53,189 nucleotides of DNA from Lachnospiraceae bacterium (GTDB lineage Bacteria > Bacillota > Clostridia > Lachnospirales > Lachnospiraceae), in contig JAFSTX010000057.1 in the NCBI GenBank assembly GCA_017445585.1, positions 1 through 53,189 of the forward strand, in the 5' to 3' direction. Below, one piece after another: positions 25,762 to 33,442 of the stretch (positions within the stretch are counted from its first letter, which is position 1; each line of letters opens with the position of its first letter). The notes under the pieces were generated by a model. The model ran no database searches. It worked only from the letters and a program-made list of their open reading frames with translations, and was not told the DNA's origin. A program made the translations under genes and the position numbers.

Positions 25762-27573
25762 CTATTCCTCGTCCAGCTTGAGCACACTCATAAAGGCCTT
25801 CTGCGGAATCTCCACGTTGCCGATCTGACGCATGCGTTTCTTGCCTTCCTTCTGTTTCTCAAGAAGCTTGCGCTTGCGCGTGATATCGCCGCCGTAGCAT
25901 TTTGCGAGCACATCCTTGCGGACTGCCTTTACAGTCTCCCTGGCTATGATCTTGCTGCCGATAGCCGCCTGGATCGGGATCTCGAAAAGATGCCTCGGTA
26001 TCTCGTCCTTAAGCTTCTCGCACATCCGGCGGCCGCGTTCATACGCAGTATCCGCGTGAACGATAAAGGACAGTGCATCCACTTCTTCGCGGTTGACCAG
26101 GATATCCAGCTTCACCATCTCGGAGCGGACATAGCCTTTGAGTTCGTAATCAAATGACGCATAGCCTCGTGAGCGCGACTTGAGCGCATCAAAGAAATCA
26201 TAGATGATCTCATTGAGAGGCAGTTCATAGCGCAGCAGCGCCCTCGTGGCCTCCATATACTCCATCCCGAGGTAATTGCCGCGGCGCTCTGTACACAGCT
26301 GCATGATGGGGCCGATGAACTCGGTGGTGACCATGATCTCCGCCGAGACCACAGGCTCCTCTATGTAATCTATCTCCGAAGGATCGGGGAGATTCGTCGG
26401 GTTCGTAAGCTCTATGACCTCTCCGTTCGTCTTGTGGACGAGGTAGATCACGCTCGGAGCGGTAGTTACCAGATCCAGACCGTATTCCCTCTCCAGCCGC
26501 TCCTGTACGATCTCCAGATGCAGCAGGCCGAGGAATCCGCAGCGGAATCCGAAGCCCAGTGCCACGCTCGTCTCGGGCTCGTACTGCAGCGCAGCATCAT
26601 TGAGCTGGAGCTTTTCCAGCGCATCGCGCAGATCCGGATAGTGAGCTCCGTCGGCGGGATACAGTCCGCAGTAGACCATGGGGAGGACTTTTTTGTATCC
26701 GGGGAGCGCCTCGCTGCACGGGCGGTCCTTTTCTGTGATCGTATCACCCACTCTCGTATCGCGTACCGTCTTGATGCTCGCAGTGACATATCCGACCATG
26801 CCCGCCGAAAGTTCCTCGCAGGGGATGAATCTGCCTGCTCCGAAATATCCGGTCTCCACAACCTCGTATTCAGCTCCGGTAGCCATCATCCTGATCTTCA
26901 TGCCCGAACTGATACAGCCGTCCATGATCCTGATAAAGGCGATCGCGCCCTTGTAGGAATCGTATACGGAATCAAATATAAGAGCTCTGAGAGGCGCTTC
27001 AGAGTCGCCCTTAGGCGCGGGAAGCCTGTCCACGACAGCTTCAAGCACACTCTCCACGTTAAGTCCTGTCTTGGCGGAGATCTGAGGCGCGTCCTGAGCA
27101 GGAAGCCCGATGACGTCCTCTATCTCGTCGATAACACGCTGCGGCTCGGCACTTGGCAGATCGATCTTGTTGATTACCGGCAGGATCTCCAGATCGTGAT
27201 CCAGCGCCAGATAGACGTTTGCCAGAGTCTGAGCCTCTATGCCCTGCGCGGCATCCACCACCAGGATCGCACCGTCGCAGGCGGCAAGGCTTCTGGATAC
27301 TTCGTAATTGAAATCCACATGTCCGGGAGTATCAATGAGATTGAACATATAGTCACTGCCGTCTTTGGCGCGGTATGCCAGACGTACGGCCTGAGACTTG
27401 ATGGTGATCCCCCTCTCTCTCTCCAGATCCATATTATCCAGAACCTGGCTCTGCATCTCACGCAGCGAGAGAAGTCCCGTCATCTCGATCATGCGGTCAG
27501 CCAGGGTAGACTTGCCGTGGTCTATATGTGCTATAATGCAGAAATTTCTGATATGTGAAAGGTCTTTTCCCAT
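25762..27573 (-). CDS. lepA: Elongation factor 4 (LepA)
   Basis: About 603 residues, normal for LepA. The GTPase domain shows [13 protein letters not shown], then DTPGHVDF, then NKID. The LepA-specific C-terminus is present, with [13 protein letters not shown] and the tail [17 protein letters not shown]. LepA binds stalled or assembling ribosomes and promotes back-translocation or 30S assembly. I set the start at the ATG at 27573, six bases after GGAG, over the ATG at 27585, which lacks a site. Promoter at 27604-27632. Confidence 0.97.
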   Translation of the reverse strand: MGKDLSHIRNFCIIAHIDHGKSTLADRMIEMTGLLSLREMQSQVLDNMDLERERGITIKSQAVRLAYRAKDGSDYMFNLIDTPGHVDFNYEVSRSLAACDGAILVVDAAQGIEAQTLANVYLALDHDLEILPVINKIDLPSAEPQRVIDEIEDVIGLPAQDAPQISAKTGLNVESVLEAVVDRLPAPKGDSEAPLRALIFDSVYDSYKGAIAFIRIMDGCISSGMKIRMMATGAEYEVVETGYFGAGRFIPCEELSAGMVGYVTASIKTVRDTRVGDTITEKDRPCSEALPGYKKVLPMVYCGLYPADGAHYPDLRDALEKLQLNDAALQYEPETSVALGFGFRCGFLGLLHLEIVQERLEREYGLDLVTTAPSVIYLVHKTNGEVIELTNPTNLPDPSEIDYIEEPVVSAEIMVTTEFIGPIMQLCTERRGNYLGMEYMEATRALLRYELPLNEIIYDFFDALKSRSRGYASFDYELKGYVRSEMVKLDILVNREEVDALSFIVHADTAYERGRRMCEKLKDEIPRHLFEIPIQAAIGSKIIARETVKAVRKDVLAKCYGGDITRKRKLLEKQKEGKKRMRQIGNVEIPQKAFMSVLKLDEE

Positions 27574-27603
27574 CTTCGTCTCCATAAATCTTTTATCTGT
27601 TAA

Positions 27604-27632
27604 TTATACTAAAAAAATGTCACTGCCACAAC
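27604..27632 (-). promoter_or_regulatory. Sigma-A promoter of lepA-hemW
   Basis: TTGTGG (27627-27632), a 17-base spacer and TATAAT (27604-27609) on the minus strand, with the predicted start about 25 bases ahead of lepA. Confidence 0.7.
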
Positions 27633-27706
27633 CAAAAAAGACAGGTTAATTATTCGCAAAACGACAGCCCGATTGTCCGAATCCCGGACACCGGTAAAAA
27701 GACGAC

Positions 27707-27739
27707 AAAAAAAAGGAATCCGCATCAGCTGCGGATCCC
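27707..27739 (-). terminator. Rho-independent terminator of the Gfo/Idh/MocA gene
   Basis: Ten-pair stem on the minus strand (GGGATCCGCA with TGCGGATTCC, one G-T pair) around a five-base loop, then eight T. It begins 18 bases past the stop codon. Confidence 0.9.
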
Positions 27740-27756
27740 CGTCTTCAATATCTGCT

Positions 27757-28926
27757 TTACAGATCGATCTTCCTGCCCTGCTCGGCTGAGTAGTATGCCG
27801 CATACATGGCGCGGGTGGCGTCATATGCCAGACGGAAATTCGACTTTGCTTCGCGGTCATAAGCAACCGCCTCGCAGAAATCCTGCATTTCGTCGGTATA
27901 ACCGCGGCAGATCTCATCCACTACAAAAGGATTGTTCCAGCCGCACTTGGTCGGCAGCATTTCCGAAAGGGAGACGTTGTCCAGGCCGTCCTCATCGAGC
28001 AGATAAGTCTGCATCAGGTTGGAAAGAGTCAGATTGCAGTATACGGTGGCGTCATTACAGTAAAGCTCGACATAGTTCTTGCTTCCTCCGAGCAGTACGT
28101 CGGTGGCCATAATGACAGCGCGCGAACCGTCTGAGAAAGTATAGATGGCTGTACAGATATCCTCCACATCATGAGGACGCGCCGCAATATGACGGTGTTC
28201 ATAATCGGTAAGCGAAGGAGTGATCGCAGTGGCGTCGGCCAGTACGCTCGCCAGGCTGATATCCACGCCTCGCGCTGCTGCCTCAACCTGCTTGAGATAG
28301 ATGGCTGCCCCCAGAGGGTGGCTGCCGACACGCATCAGCGTACCGCCGCCGTTCTTGGCCCACTCCCCTGCCACTGCGGAGCTTGAGCCCTTAAGACTCT
28401 CCTCGCCTTTCAGATAAAGGATCTTGTTCTTTTTGGCGGAAACTATCTCTGCGGCTCTCTGCACAGCAGGTGCATAGACGAAATTCTCGGCGTACATGAA
28501 ATGCTTTCCGGATTTCGCCTCGGCTTCTTTGATGCGGTCGAGCTGCTCCATCAGCTTGTCGAACATCTGCTTTTTGGATACCGAGCCTATAGGGAGCGGA
28601 TCTCCGGGCTGTCCGAAATATCCGGCCAGAGGCTTTTCGCAGATGACGTTCTTGCCTGCATTCAGAGCCTTGATAGCGATCTCCGCATGAACGAACGGCG
28701 GAGTGCAGATGTCGATCAGATTTATCTCAGGGTCTCTGAGCAGATCTTCATAATCCGAAACACCTTCTTCGAATCCGTATCTCTTTACCGCGGCATCAAG
28801 CCTGGCACTGTCAAGATCGGAGATCTTCTTGAGTCTGAGATCAATCCCGTGAACACGTGCATACCCGCCCATATGGAGCTCGGTGCCTCTGCCCGCTCCC
28901 ACCATTCCAAGTACTACCTGCTGCAT
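27757..28926 (-). CDS. Gfo/Idh/MocA family NAD(P)-dependent oxidoreductase
   Basis: 389 residues. The N-terminal Rossmann fold begins with VVLGMVGAGRG (glycine-rich nucleotide loop), and the family catalytic-region motif CEKPLAG is near residue 100. The second half is the GFO/IDH/MocA C-terminal alpha/beta domain, with MRVGSHPLGAAIY and a His-containing segment (YEHRHIAARPHD). Such enzymes oxidise or reduce sugar alcohols, sugars or their derivatives; the substrate is not evident and no sugar gene is adjacent. The start at 28926 has AGGAGG five bases ahead. Single-gene unit with its own promoter (29046-29074), a hairpin in its leader and a strong terminator. Confidence 0.9.
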   Translation of the reverse strand: MQQVVLGMVGAGRGTELHMGGYARVHGIDLRLKKISDLDSARLDAAVKRYGFEEGVSDYEDLLRDPEINLIDICTPPFVHAEIAIKALNAGKNVICEKPLAGYFGQPGDPLPIGSVSKKQMFDKLMEQLDRIKEAEAKSGKHFMYAENFVYAPAVQRAAEIVSAKKNKILYLKGEESLKGSSSAVAGEWAKNGGGTLMRVGSHPLGAAIYLKQVEAAARGVDISLASVLADATAITPSLTDYEHRHIAARPHDVEDICTAIYTFSDGSRAVIMATDVLLGGSKNYVELYCNDATVYCNLTLSNLMQTYLLDEDGLDNVSLSEMLPTKCGWNNPFVVDEICRGYTDEMQDFCEAVAYDREAKSNFRLAYDATRAMYAAYYSAEQGRKIDL

Positions 28927-28979
28927 AACAACCTCCTGAAAACCAAGTCTGTTCAGCACTGAAAAACGCTTATAAATCC

Positions 28980-29035
28980 AGGAACCTGCAAGTACTCCCG
29001 GTGCTTATCCGGATCATGTACAGTCTCCGGTTCCT
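28980..29035 (-). promoter_or_regulatory. Inverted repeat in the leader of the Gfo/Idh/MocA gene
   Basis: AGGAACC (28980-28986) and GGTTCCT (29029-29035) are perfect complements that enclose two more self-complementary pairs, GTAC (28992-28995 with 29018-29021) and CCGG (28998-29001 with 29009-29012). Together they could fold into one imperfect 56-base hairpin directly after the transcription start. No known riboswitch class was recognised. Confidence 0.4.
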
Positions 29036-29045
29036 TATATTAAAG

Positions 29046-29074
29046 ATATTAACAAACCTTTATATAGCCGTCAA
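29046..29074 (-). promoter_or_regulatory. Sigma-A promoter of the Gfo/Idh/MocA gene
   Basis: TTGACG (29069-29074), 17-base spacer and TAATAT (29046-29051) on the minus strand, ending four bases before the LysR stop codon. The leader would be about 113 bases. Confidence 0.75.
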
Positions 29075-29077
29075 CCG

Positions 29078-30034
29078 TTATATCTCGTTCTTTTTGCATA
29101 TCTCCTCCGAAAGCCTGATGAACTCCTCCATGGCTTTCGTCACATATCTGCCCTGTTTCCAGTACAGTCCGAGATGACGCAGCGCGATATCCGTATCCAG
29201 CTTGTAGTACACGCACGACGGATTATCCGACATGCCCTTCAGGAGCGTGCTGCTGATAAATGAACAGCCGATCCCGGCCGCCATCGTAAAATACGCGGTC
29301 ATCTGCTGCGACGCCTCAAACATTATCCTCGGATGGATCGAATACCTGTCAAAGAACTGCTCCGCATGATAGCGCGAATTGTTTTTGGGTTTGATCAGGA
29401 CAAATGGCTGATCACGGAACTCGTCGAGCGGTACCGTCCTGACAGAGCTGTCCTTGAAGTGTCCCTCCCTGATATCGTCATATGTGATCTGGTACCCTGA
29501 GAGGCGGGAATTGATCTGATAGGCGGCCGGCACTGTCAGGATCAGGTAATCGTCCTGGATATGCCTGAACTCCACGAGTTCAGCGTCGTCCACGCCGTAG
29601 TCCATGATCATGTCATATTCGCCGTCGATAAGCATTTTGGCCATGTCAAGCGATGTACCCTCCGCAAACTCCACGATAATGCTCGGAAAGCGCTGGTGGT
29701 ATTCAGAGATAATGGACGGAAGCAGGATCGAGGACGCCACGCTGGTGCCTCCGAGTCTGAGCGCGCCGCTCCGCAGATCGCCGAGGTCATTCACATACGC
29801 CTCAAAGTGCTCCTGGATATCCATGATCTCTTCCACTGCTTTTATGTAGTGCTCTCCGCACTCGGTCAGCCGCAGCGGGCGGATGCTCCGGTCAAATATC
29901 GGGTATCCGACCTTTTCCTCCACACGTTTTACCGAAGCGCTCAGAGACGAGGGCGAGATGATCAGTTTGTCTGCGGCGTTCTTGAAACCGCCTTCTTTGT
30001 AAACTTCATAGACATAATTCATGCTTTTGAACAT
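29078..30034 (-). CDS. LysR family transcriptional regulator
   Basis: 318 residues. The N-terminal winged helix-turn-helix is clear: YEVYKEGGFKNAADKLIISPSSLSASVKRVEE (read in two parts, about 8-39), then GYPIFDRS and RLTECG as in LysR proteins. The C-terminal two-lobe effector domain follows (LRLGGTSVASSILLPSII and onward). It is divergent from aspA with 243 bases between the starts, the usual arrangement for a LysR protein that controls its neighbour. Control of aspA in response to a C4-dicarboxylate or aspartate is therefore likely but inferred. GAGGTG precedes the ATG. Confidence 0.92.
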   Translation of the reverse strand: MFKSMNYVYEVYKEGGFKNAADKLIISPSSLSASVKRVEEKVGYPIFDRSIRPLRLTECGEHYIKAVEEIMDIQEHFEAYVNDLGDLRSGALRLGGTSVASSILLPSIISEYHQRFPSIIVEFAEGTSLDMAKMLIDGEYDMIMDYGVDDAELVEFRHIQDDYLILTVPAAYQINSRLSGYQITYDDIREGHFKDSSVRTVPLDEFRDQPFVLIKPKNNSRYHAEQFFDRYSIHPRIMFEASQQMTAYFTMAAGIGCSFISSTLLKGMSDNPSCVYYKLDTDIALRHLGLYWKQGRYVTKAMEEFIRLSEEICKKNEI

Positions 30035-30081
30035 TTTTCACCTCTTAAAAGAAAGTATTTGTAGAAAAATATTTACTCAGG

Positions 30082-30110
30082 ACTGTAAAAACCTAATAAA
30101 ATTATGTTAA
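30082..30110 (-). promoter_or_regulatory. Promoter of the LysR gene
   Basis: TTAACA (30105-30110), 17-base spacer and TACAGT (30082-30087) on the minus strand. It lies back to back with the aspA promoter, 68 bases apart. Confidence 0.55.
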
Positions 30111-30124
30111 AAATGGTTTAGGGC

Positions 30125-30139
30125 AGTTTTCTTAAAACT
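30125..30139. promoter_or_regulatory. Inverted repeat between the LysR gene and aspA, candidate operator
   Basis: AGTTTT and AAAACT form a perfect six-base inverted repeat with a CTT centre, 39 bases upstream of the aspA -35 box and just upstream of the LysR -35 box. The size and position suit a LysR recognition site, but AT-rich DNA makes chance repeats common. Confidence 0.35.
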
Positions 30140-30177
30140 TAACTCAAAAGTTACACATATTTGAATTTCATTAGTAT

Positions 30178-30206
30178 TTGACTTAATATTACTGCAGTCA
30201 TAGAAT
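30178..30206 (+). promoter_or_regulatory. Sigma-A promoter of aspA
   Basis: TTGACT (30178-30183), 17-base spacer and TAGAAT (30201-30206). The start would be near 30213, with a leader of about 65 bases ending in a strong GGAGG box at 30266-30270. Confidence 0.8.
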
Positions 30207-30277
30207 GAATGCAAATTGATTTTTTCTGCTTGATTCTTAATAAAATAAAGCAAAGATTTCTTTTCGGAGGAGAGAAT

Positions 30278-31714
30278 ATGTCAAAAGAAACCAAGAAGTT
30301 CAGACTTGAAGAAGATTCCATCGGAGTTAAGGAAGTACCTGCAGACGCGTATTACGGCGTACAGACACTGCGTGCTGCCGAGAACTTCAGGATCACCGGC
30401 CTCATGCTCCATCCCGAAATGATCCGCTCGCTGGCTTACGTCAAGAAAGCCGCTGCCATCGTGAACAACGAGGTCGGTCTGCTGACCAAAGAACGCTGCG
30501 ACGCCATCGTTCAGGCATGCGACGAGATCATAGATGGCAAGCTTCATGATCAGTTCATCGTGGATCCCATTCAGGGCGGTGCAGGCACCTCCATGAATAT
30601 GAATGCGAACGAAGTCATCGCAAACCGCGCCATCGAGATCCTCGGCGGCGAAAAGGGCGACTACAGCATCGTTCACCCCAACGACAGCGTAAACTACGGA
30701 CAGTCCACCAACGACGTCATCCCCACGGCAGGCAAGCTTACCGTCCTGCAGCTGACCAAACGCACACTGGAGAAGCTCGAGAACCTGTACGATGCATTTA
30801 TCGCCAAGTCCATCGAATTCGATAAAGTCATCAAGATGGGCCGTACCCAGATGCAGGATGCCGTCCCTGTAAGGCTCGGCCAGGAGTTTGCAGCATACGC
30901 AGAGGCCACAAAGCGCAGCATCAAGCGTATCCGTGACGCCAAGGCCGAGATGAAGATCCTGAATATGGGCGGCACAGCCATCGGCACCGGACTTAACGCC
31001 GACCGCACATATGTGGAGCGTATCGTTCCCGTTCTGGCCGAAGTCTCCGGTCTCCCTGTAGTCCAGGCCGAGGATCTGATCGACTCCACCCAGAACCTGG
31101 ATTCCTTCGTGGCCATGTCAGGCGCTCTCAAGGCCTGCGCGGTAGCTCTGTCCAAGATCTCCAATGATCTGCGTCTGATGTCTTCCGGTCCCCGTACGGG
31201 CTTCGAGGAGATCAACCTTCCCGGCAAGCAGAACGGTTCTTCCATCATGCCCGGCAAGGTCAACCCCGTCATACCCGAGGTCGTGACTCAGGTCGCTTTC
31301 AATATCATCGGCAACGATGTCGCCATCACCAAGGCCGCCGAAGCCGGACAGCTCGAGCTCAACGCCTTTGAGCCGGTCCTCTTCTACAATCTCTTCCAGT
31401 CCATAGATACACTTGGCAACGCCGCCGATACGTTCGTAAAGAACTGCGTCCTCGGCATCACCGCCAACGAGGAGCACTGCAAGGCTCTGGTCGAGAACAG
31501 CGTAGGCATCATCACGGCTATCAATCCTCACGTCGGCTACAAGAAGGCCGCCAGCATCGCAAAGCGCGCCATCAAGACCGGCGAGTCCGTACGCTCTATT
31601 GTCCTCGAGGAGAACCTCCTCACGAACGACGAGATGAACGAGATCCTCGATCCGTTCTCGATGACTGAGCCCGGTATTTCCGGCGAGGAGCTTCTGCTCA
31701 AGAAGAGCAAATAA
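30278..31714 (+). CDS. aspA: Aspartate ammonia-lyase (aspartase)
   Basis: 478 residues. The fumarase/aspartase superfamily signature GSSIMPGKVNP carries the catalytic serine loop; GRTQMQDAVPV and the substrate region NEVIANRA and GQSTNDVIP are also present. The sequence fits aspartase rather than class II fumarase (QMQDA, and a separate Fe-S fumarase is in this window). It converts L-aspartate to fumarate and ammonia, reversible. The ATG at 30278 has GGAGG seven bases ahead; the frame extends upstream through the promoter and is not used. It is under a divergent LysR regulator and ends at a good terminator, so it is monocistronic. Confidence 0.95.
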   Translation: MSKETKKFRLEEDSIGVKEVPADAYYGVQTLRAAENFRITGLMLHPEMIRSLAYVKKAAAIVNNEVGLLTKERCDAIVQACDEIIDGKLHDQFIVDPIQGGAGTSMNMNANEVIANRAIEILGGEKGDYSIVHPNDSVNYGQSTNDVIPTAGKLTVLQLTKRTLEKLENLYDAFIAKSIEFDKVIKMGRTQMQDAVPVRLGQEFAAYAEATKRSIKRIRDAKAEMKILNMGGTAIGTGLNADRTYVERIVPVLAEVSGLPVVQAEDLIDSTQNLDSFVAMSGALKACAVALSKISNDLRLMSSGPRTGFEEINLPGKQNGSSIMPGKVNPVIPEVVTQVAFNIIGNDVAITKAAEAGQLELNAFEPVLFYNLFQSIDTLGNAADTFVKNCVLGITANEEHCKALVENSVGIITAINPHVGYKKAASIAKRAIKTGESVRSIVLEENLLTNDEMNEILDPFSMTEPGISGEELLLKKSK

Positions 31715-31730
31715 TCCGTAACGTACACCG

Positions 31731-31758
31731 AGCGGGATCCGTCAGGATCCCGCTTTTT
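31731..31758 (+). terminator. Rho-independent terminator of aspA
   Basis: A perfect ten-base stem, AGCGGGATCC with GGATCCCGCT, around GTCA, followed by a run of five T, 17 bases past the stop codon. Confidence 0.9.
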
Positions 31759-31807
31759 ATATACGCAGCGCATCGTATATCATACGCAGTCCGGCTTTTT
31801 ATCGCAC

Positions 31808-31842
31808 AAAAAAAACCGTCCACACACCATAGGACGGTTTTT
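31808..31842 (-). terminator. Terminator of rpsT (stem may also work on the plus strand)
   Basis: A seven-base stem, ACCGTCC with GGACGGT, around a ten-base loop, with a run of T on the minus-strand side and shorter T run on the plus side. It lies 28 bases past the rpsT stop codon. Confidence 0.8.
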
Positions 31843-31869
31843 GATCCGGCATGAAGTGATGACGGTCAC

Positions 31870-32133
31870 TTAAGCCATTTTGTTCACTGCAAGGTTCATA
31901 CGTGATATCTTGCGGGAAGCGGTGTTCTTGTGATAGACACCCTTGGTGGCGGCCTTGTCGATGACCGAGGTGGCCTCGAGCAGAGCAGCCTGTGCAGCAG
32001 CCTTATCGCCGGAAGCTATAGCAGCATCAACCTTCTTCACGTAAGTTTTCACTTTAGAACGAATTGCCTTATTGCGATCAGCGTTCCTCTGTGCAACGAG
32101 AACTCTTTTCTTAGCTGATTTAATGTTAGCCAA
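31870..32133 (-). CDS. rpsT: 30S ribosomal protein S20
   Basis: 87 residues, basic, with the S20 N-terminus ANIKSAKKR and the conserved KTYVKKVDAAI and KGVYHKNTASRKISRM. It binds 16S rRNA early in 30S assembly. The family N-terminus is reached only from the TTG at 32133, which has GGAGG eight bases upstream; the ATG at 32148 would add five odd residues and lie in the ribosome site itself. S20 begins with UUG in E. coli too, where it limits translation. Promoter at 32212-32240, terminator after. Confidence 0.96.
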   Translation of the reverse strand: MANIKSAKKRVLVAQRNADRNKAIRSKVKTYVKKVDAAIASGDKAAAQAALLEATSVIDKAATKGVYHKNTASRKISRMNLAVNKMA

Positions 32134-32211
32134 TTCCTCTACCTCCATTTGAAAGTTATCTGATGTTCACGAATAAACCGGACACGGACGATTCTGCAAA
32201 CACACCGATAT

Positions 32212-32240
32212 ATTTTACCCACTGGTCCAGCCAATGTCAA
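32212..32240 (-). promoter_or_regulatory. Sigma-A promoter of rpsT
   Basis: A perfect TTGACA (32235-32240), 17-base spacer and TAAAAT (32212-32217) on the minus strand, with a leader of about 70 bases. Confidence 0.85.
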
Positions 32241-32269
32241 CGTTTTTTTATGATTTTACAGGCCTTTTT

Positions 32270-33403
32270 TCAGCTTTTTTCAAAATAGTCTGCCACATCT
32301 GCCAGCAGTGATCTTATGGGCAGAAGCTGCGGGCAGATTCTCTCGCAGGCGCCGCACCTGATGCACTCCCCCGCCCCCGCGAAGACCTGCGTCAGCTCGC
32401 CGTAATTCTCCTTGGCAGATGTATCCCCCTTGCCCTCAAGCTCCCGACTGTCCTGATTGTACAGGGAAAAGTACTTGAAGATCGGAATATGCACCGGGCA
32501 CATCGTCGTGCAGTAGGCGCAGGATGTACACGGGATCACCGTGCGCCCGCTGATGATACGGACCACACGTCTGAGCACGTCTCTCTCAGTCTGTCCGAGC
32601 GGATGAAAATGCTCCATATATGACAGGTTGTCCTCCATCTGAGCAAGCGAGCTCATGCCCGAAAGGACCATGATAACCCCTGGCAGTCCGGCGGCAAAAC
32701 GGATCGCCCATGAGGGAATGCTCCAGCCGGGCTGTACACTGCGCATCAGATGTTCGGCTTCGTCCGGGACACTCGCCAGAGTTCCGCCCTTTACCGGCTC
32801 CATGACTATGATTTCCTTGCTGTGACGACGTGCCGTCTCGTAATTGAGCCGGCTCTGTATGGCCTCACTGTCCCAGTCGATATAATTTATCTGAAGCTGC
32901 ACGAAATCCGCCTCGGGGAATGCCGCAAGAACTTCCTCGAGCACATCTGCCCCGTCGTGGAATGAAAATCCTATCTTACGCACCAGACCCAAAGCCTTCT
33001 TTTCCTTCAGCCATTCAAAGGCGCCAAGCTCTCTGCATTTTTTGAAGATACGCGTATTCTGATCGTGCAGCAGATAATAATCGAAATACTCCACGCCGCA
33101 CTTTTCCAGCTGTCTTTTGAAGATCCTGTCGAGATCCTCAGGACTGTCCGCAAAATCCACATGCATTTTAGTCGCCAGACAAAAGCTTTCACGGGGATAG
33201 CGCGACGAGATAAGTGTTTTTACCGCGTCTTCGCTTTTGTATTCATGATACATCCAGGCCGTATCAAAATAAGTGAAGCCCTTTCCCATAAAGAGATCCA
33301 CCATTTTTTTTGCCTGTTCGATATCTATTTTCGCCTCATCATTCGGGTCAGTAAGCGGAAGCCGCATGAGTCCGAAACCGAGTTTTTTCATTATTGAATC
33401 CAT
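32270..33403 (-). CDS. Aldo/keto reductase with C-terminal 4Fe-4S ferredoxin domain
   Basis: 377 residues. The N-terminal two-thirds is an aldo/keto reductase barrel: GFGLMRLPL, TYFDTAWMYHEYKSEDAV with the active-site Tyr region, and KMHVDF with the catalytic Lys. The C-terminus holds two cysteine clusters, CTSCAYCTTMCPVHIP and CIRCGACERICPQ, typical of two 4Fe-4S centres. The COG1453-type proteins are predicted oxidoreductases that exchange electrons with ferredoxin; substrate is unknown. No clear ribosome site precedes either ATG (33403 or 33391), so the exact start is unsure. It begins 39 bases after ligA and is probably in the same operon. Confidence 0.88.
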   Translation of the reverse strand: MDSIMKKLGFGLMRLPLTDPNDEAKIDIEQAKKMVDLFMGKGFTYFDTAWMYHEYKSEDAVKTLISSRYPRESFCLATKMHVDFADSPEDLDRIFKRQLEKCGVEYFDYYLLHDQNTRIFKKCRELGAFEWLKEKKALGLVRKIGFSFHDGADVLEEVLAAFPEADFVQLQINYIDWDSEAIQSRLNYETARRHSKEIIVMEPVKGGTLASVPDEAEHLMRSVQPGWSIPSWAIRFAAGLPGVIMVLSGMSSLAQMEDNLSYMEHFHPLGQTERDVLRRVVRIISGRTVIPCTSCAYCTTMCPVHIPIFKYFSLYNQDSRELEGKGDTSAKENYGELTQVFAGAGECIRCGACERICPQLLPIRSLLADVADYFEKS

Positions 33404-33442
33404 TTTTTACGTCAGTTATTTGCAGCCCTTTCGCGGCGGACA

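Noticed and set aside
26434-27558. Open frame of 374 codons opposite lepA
   Set aside because: Antisense shadow of a conserved gene; no start signals and no recognisable domain.
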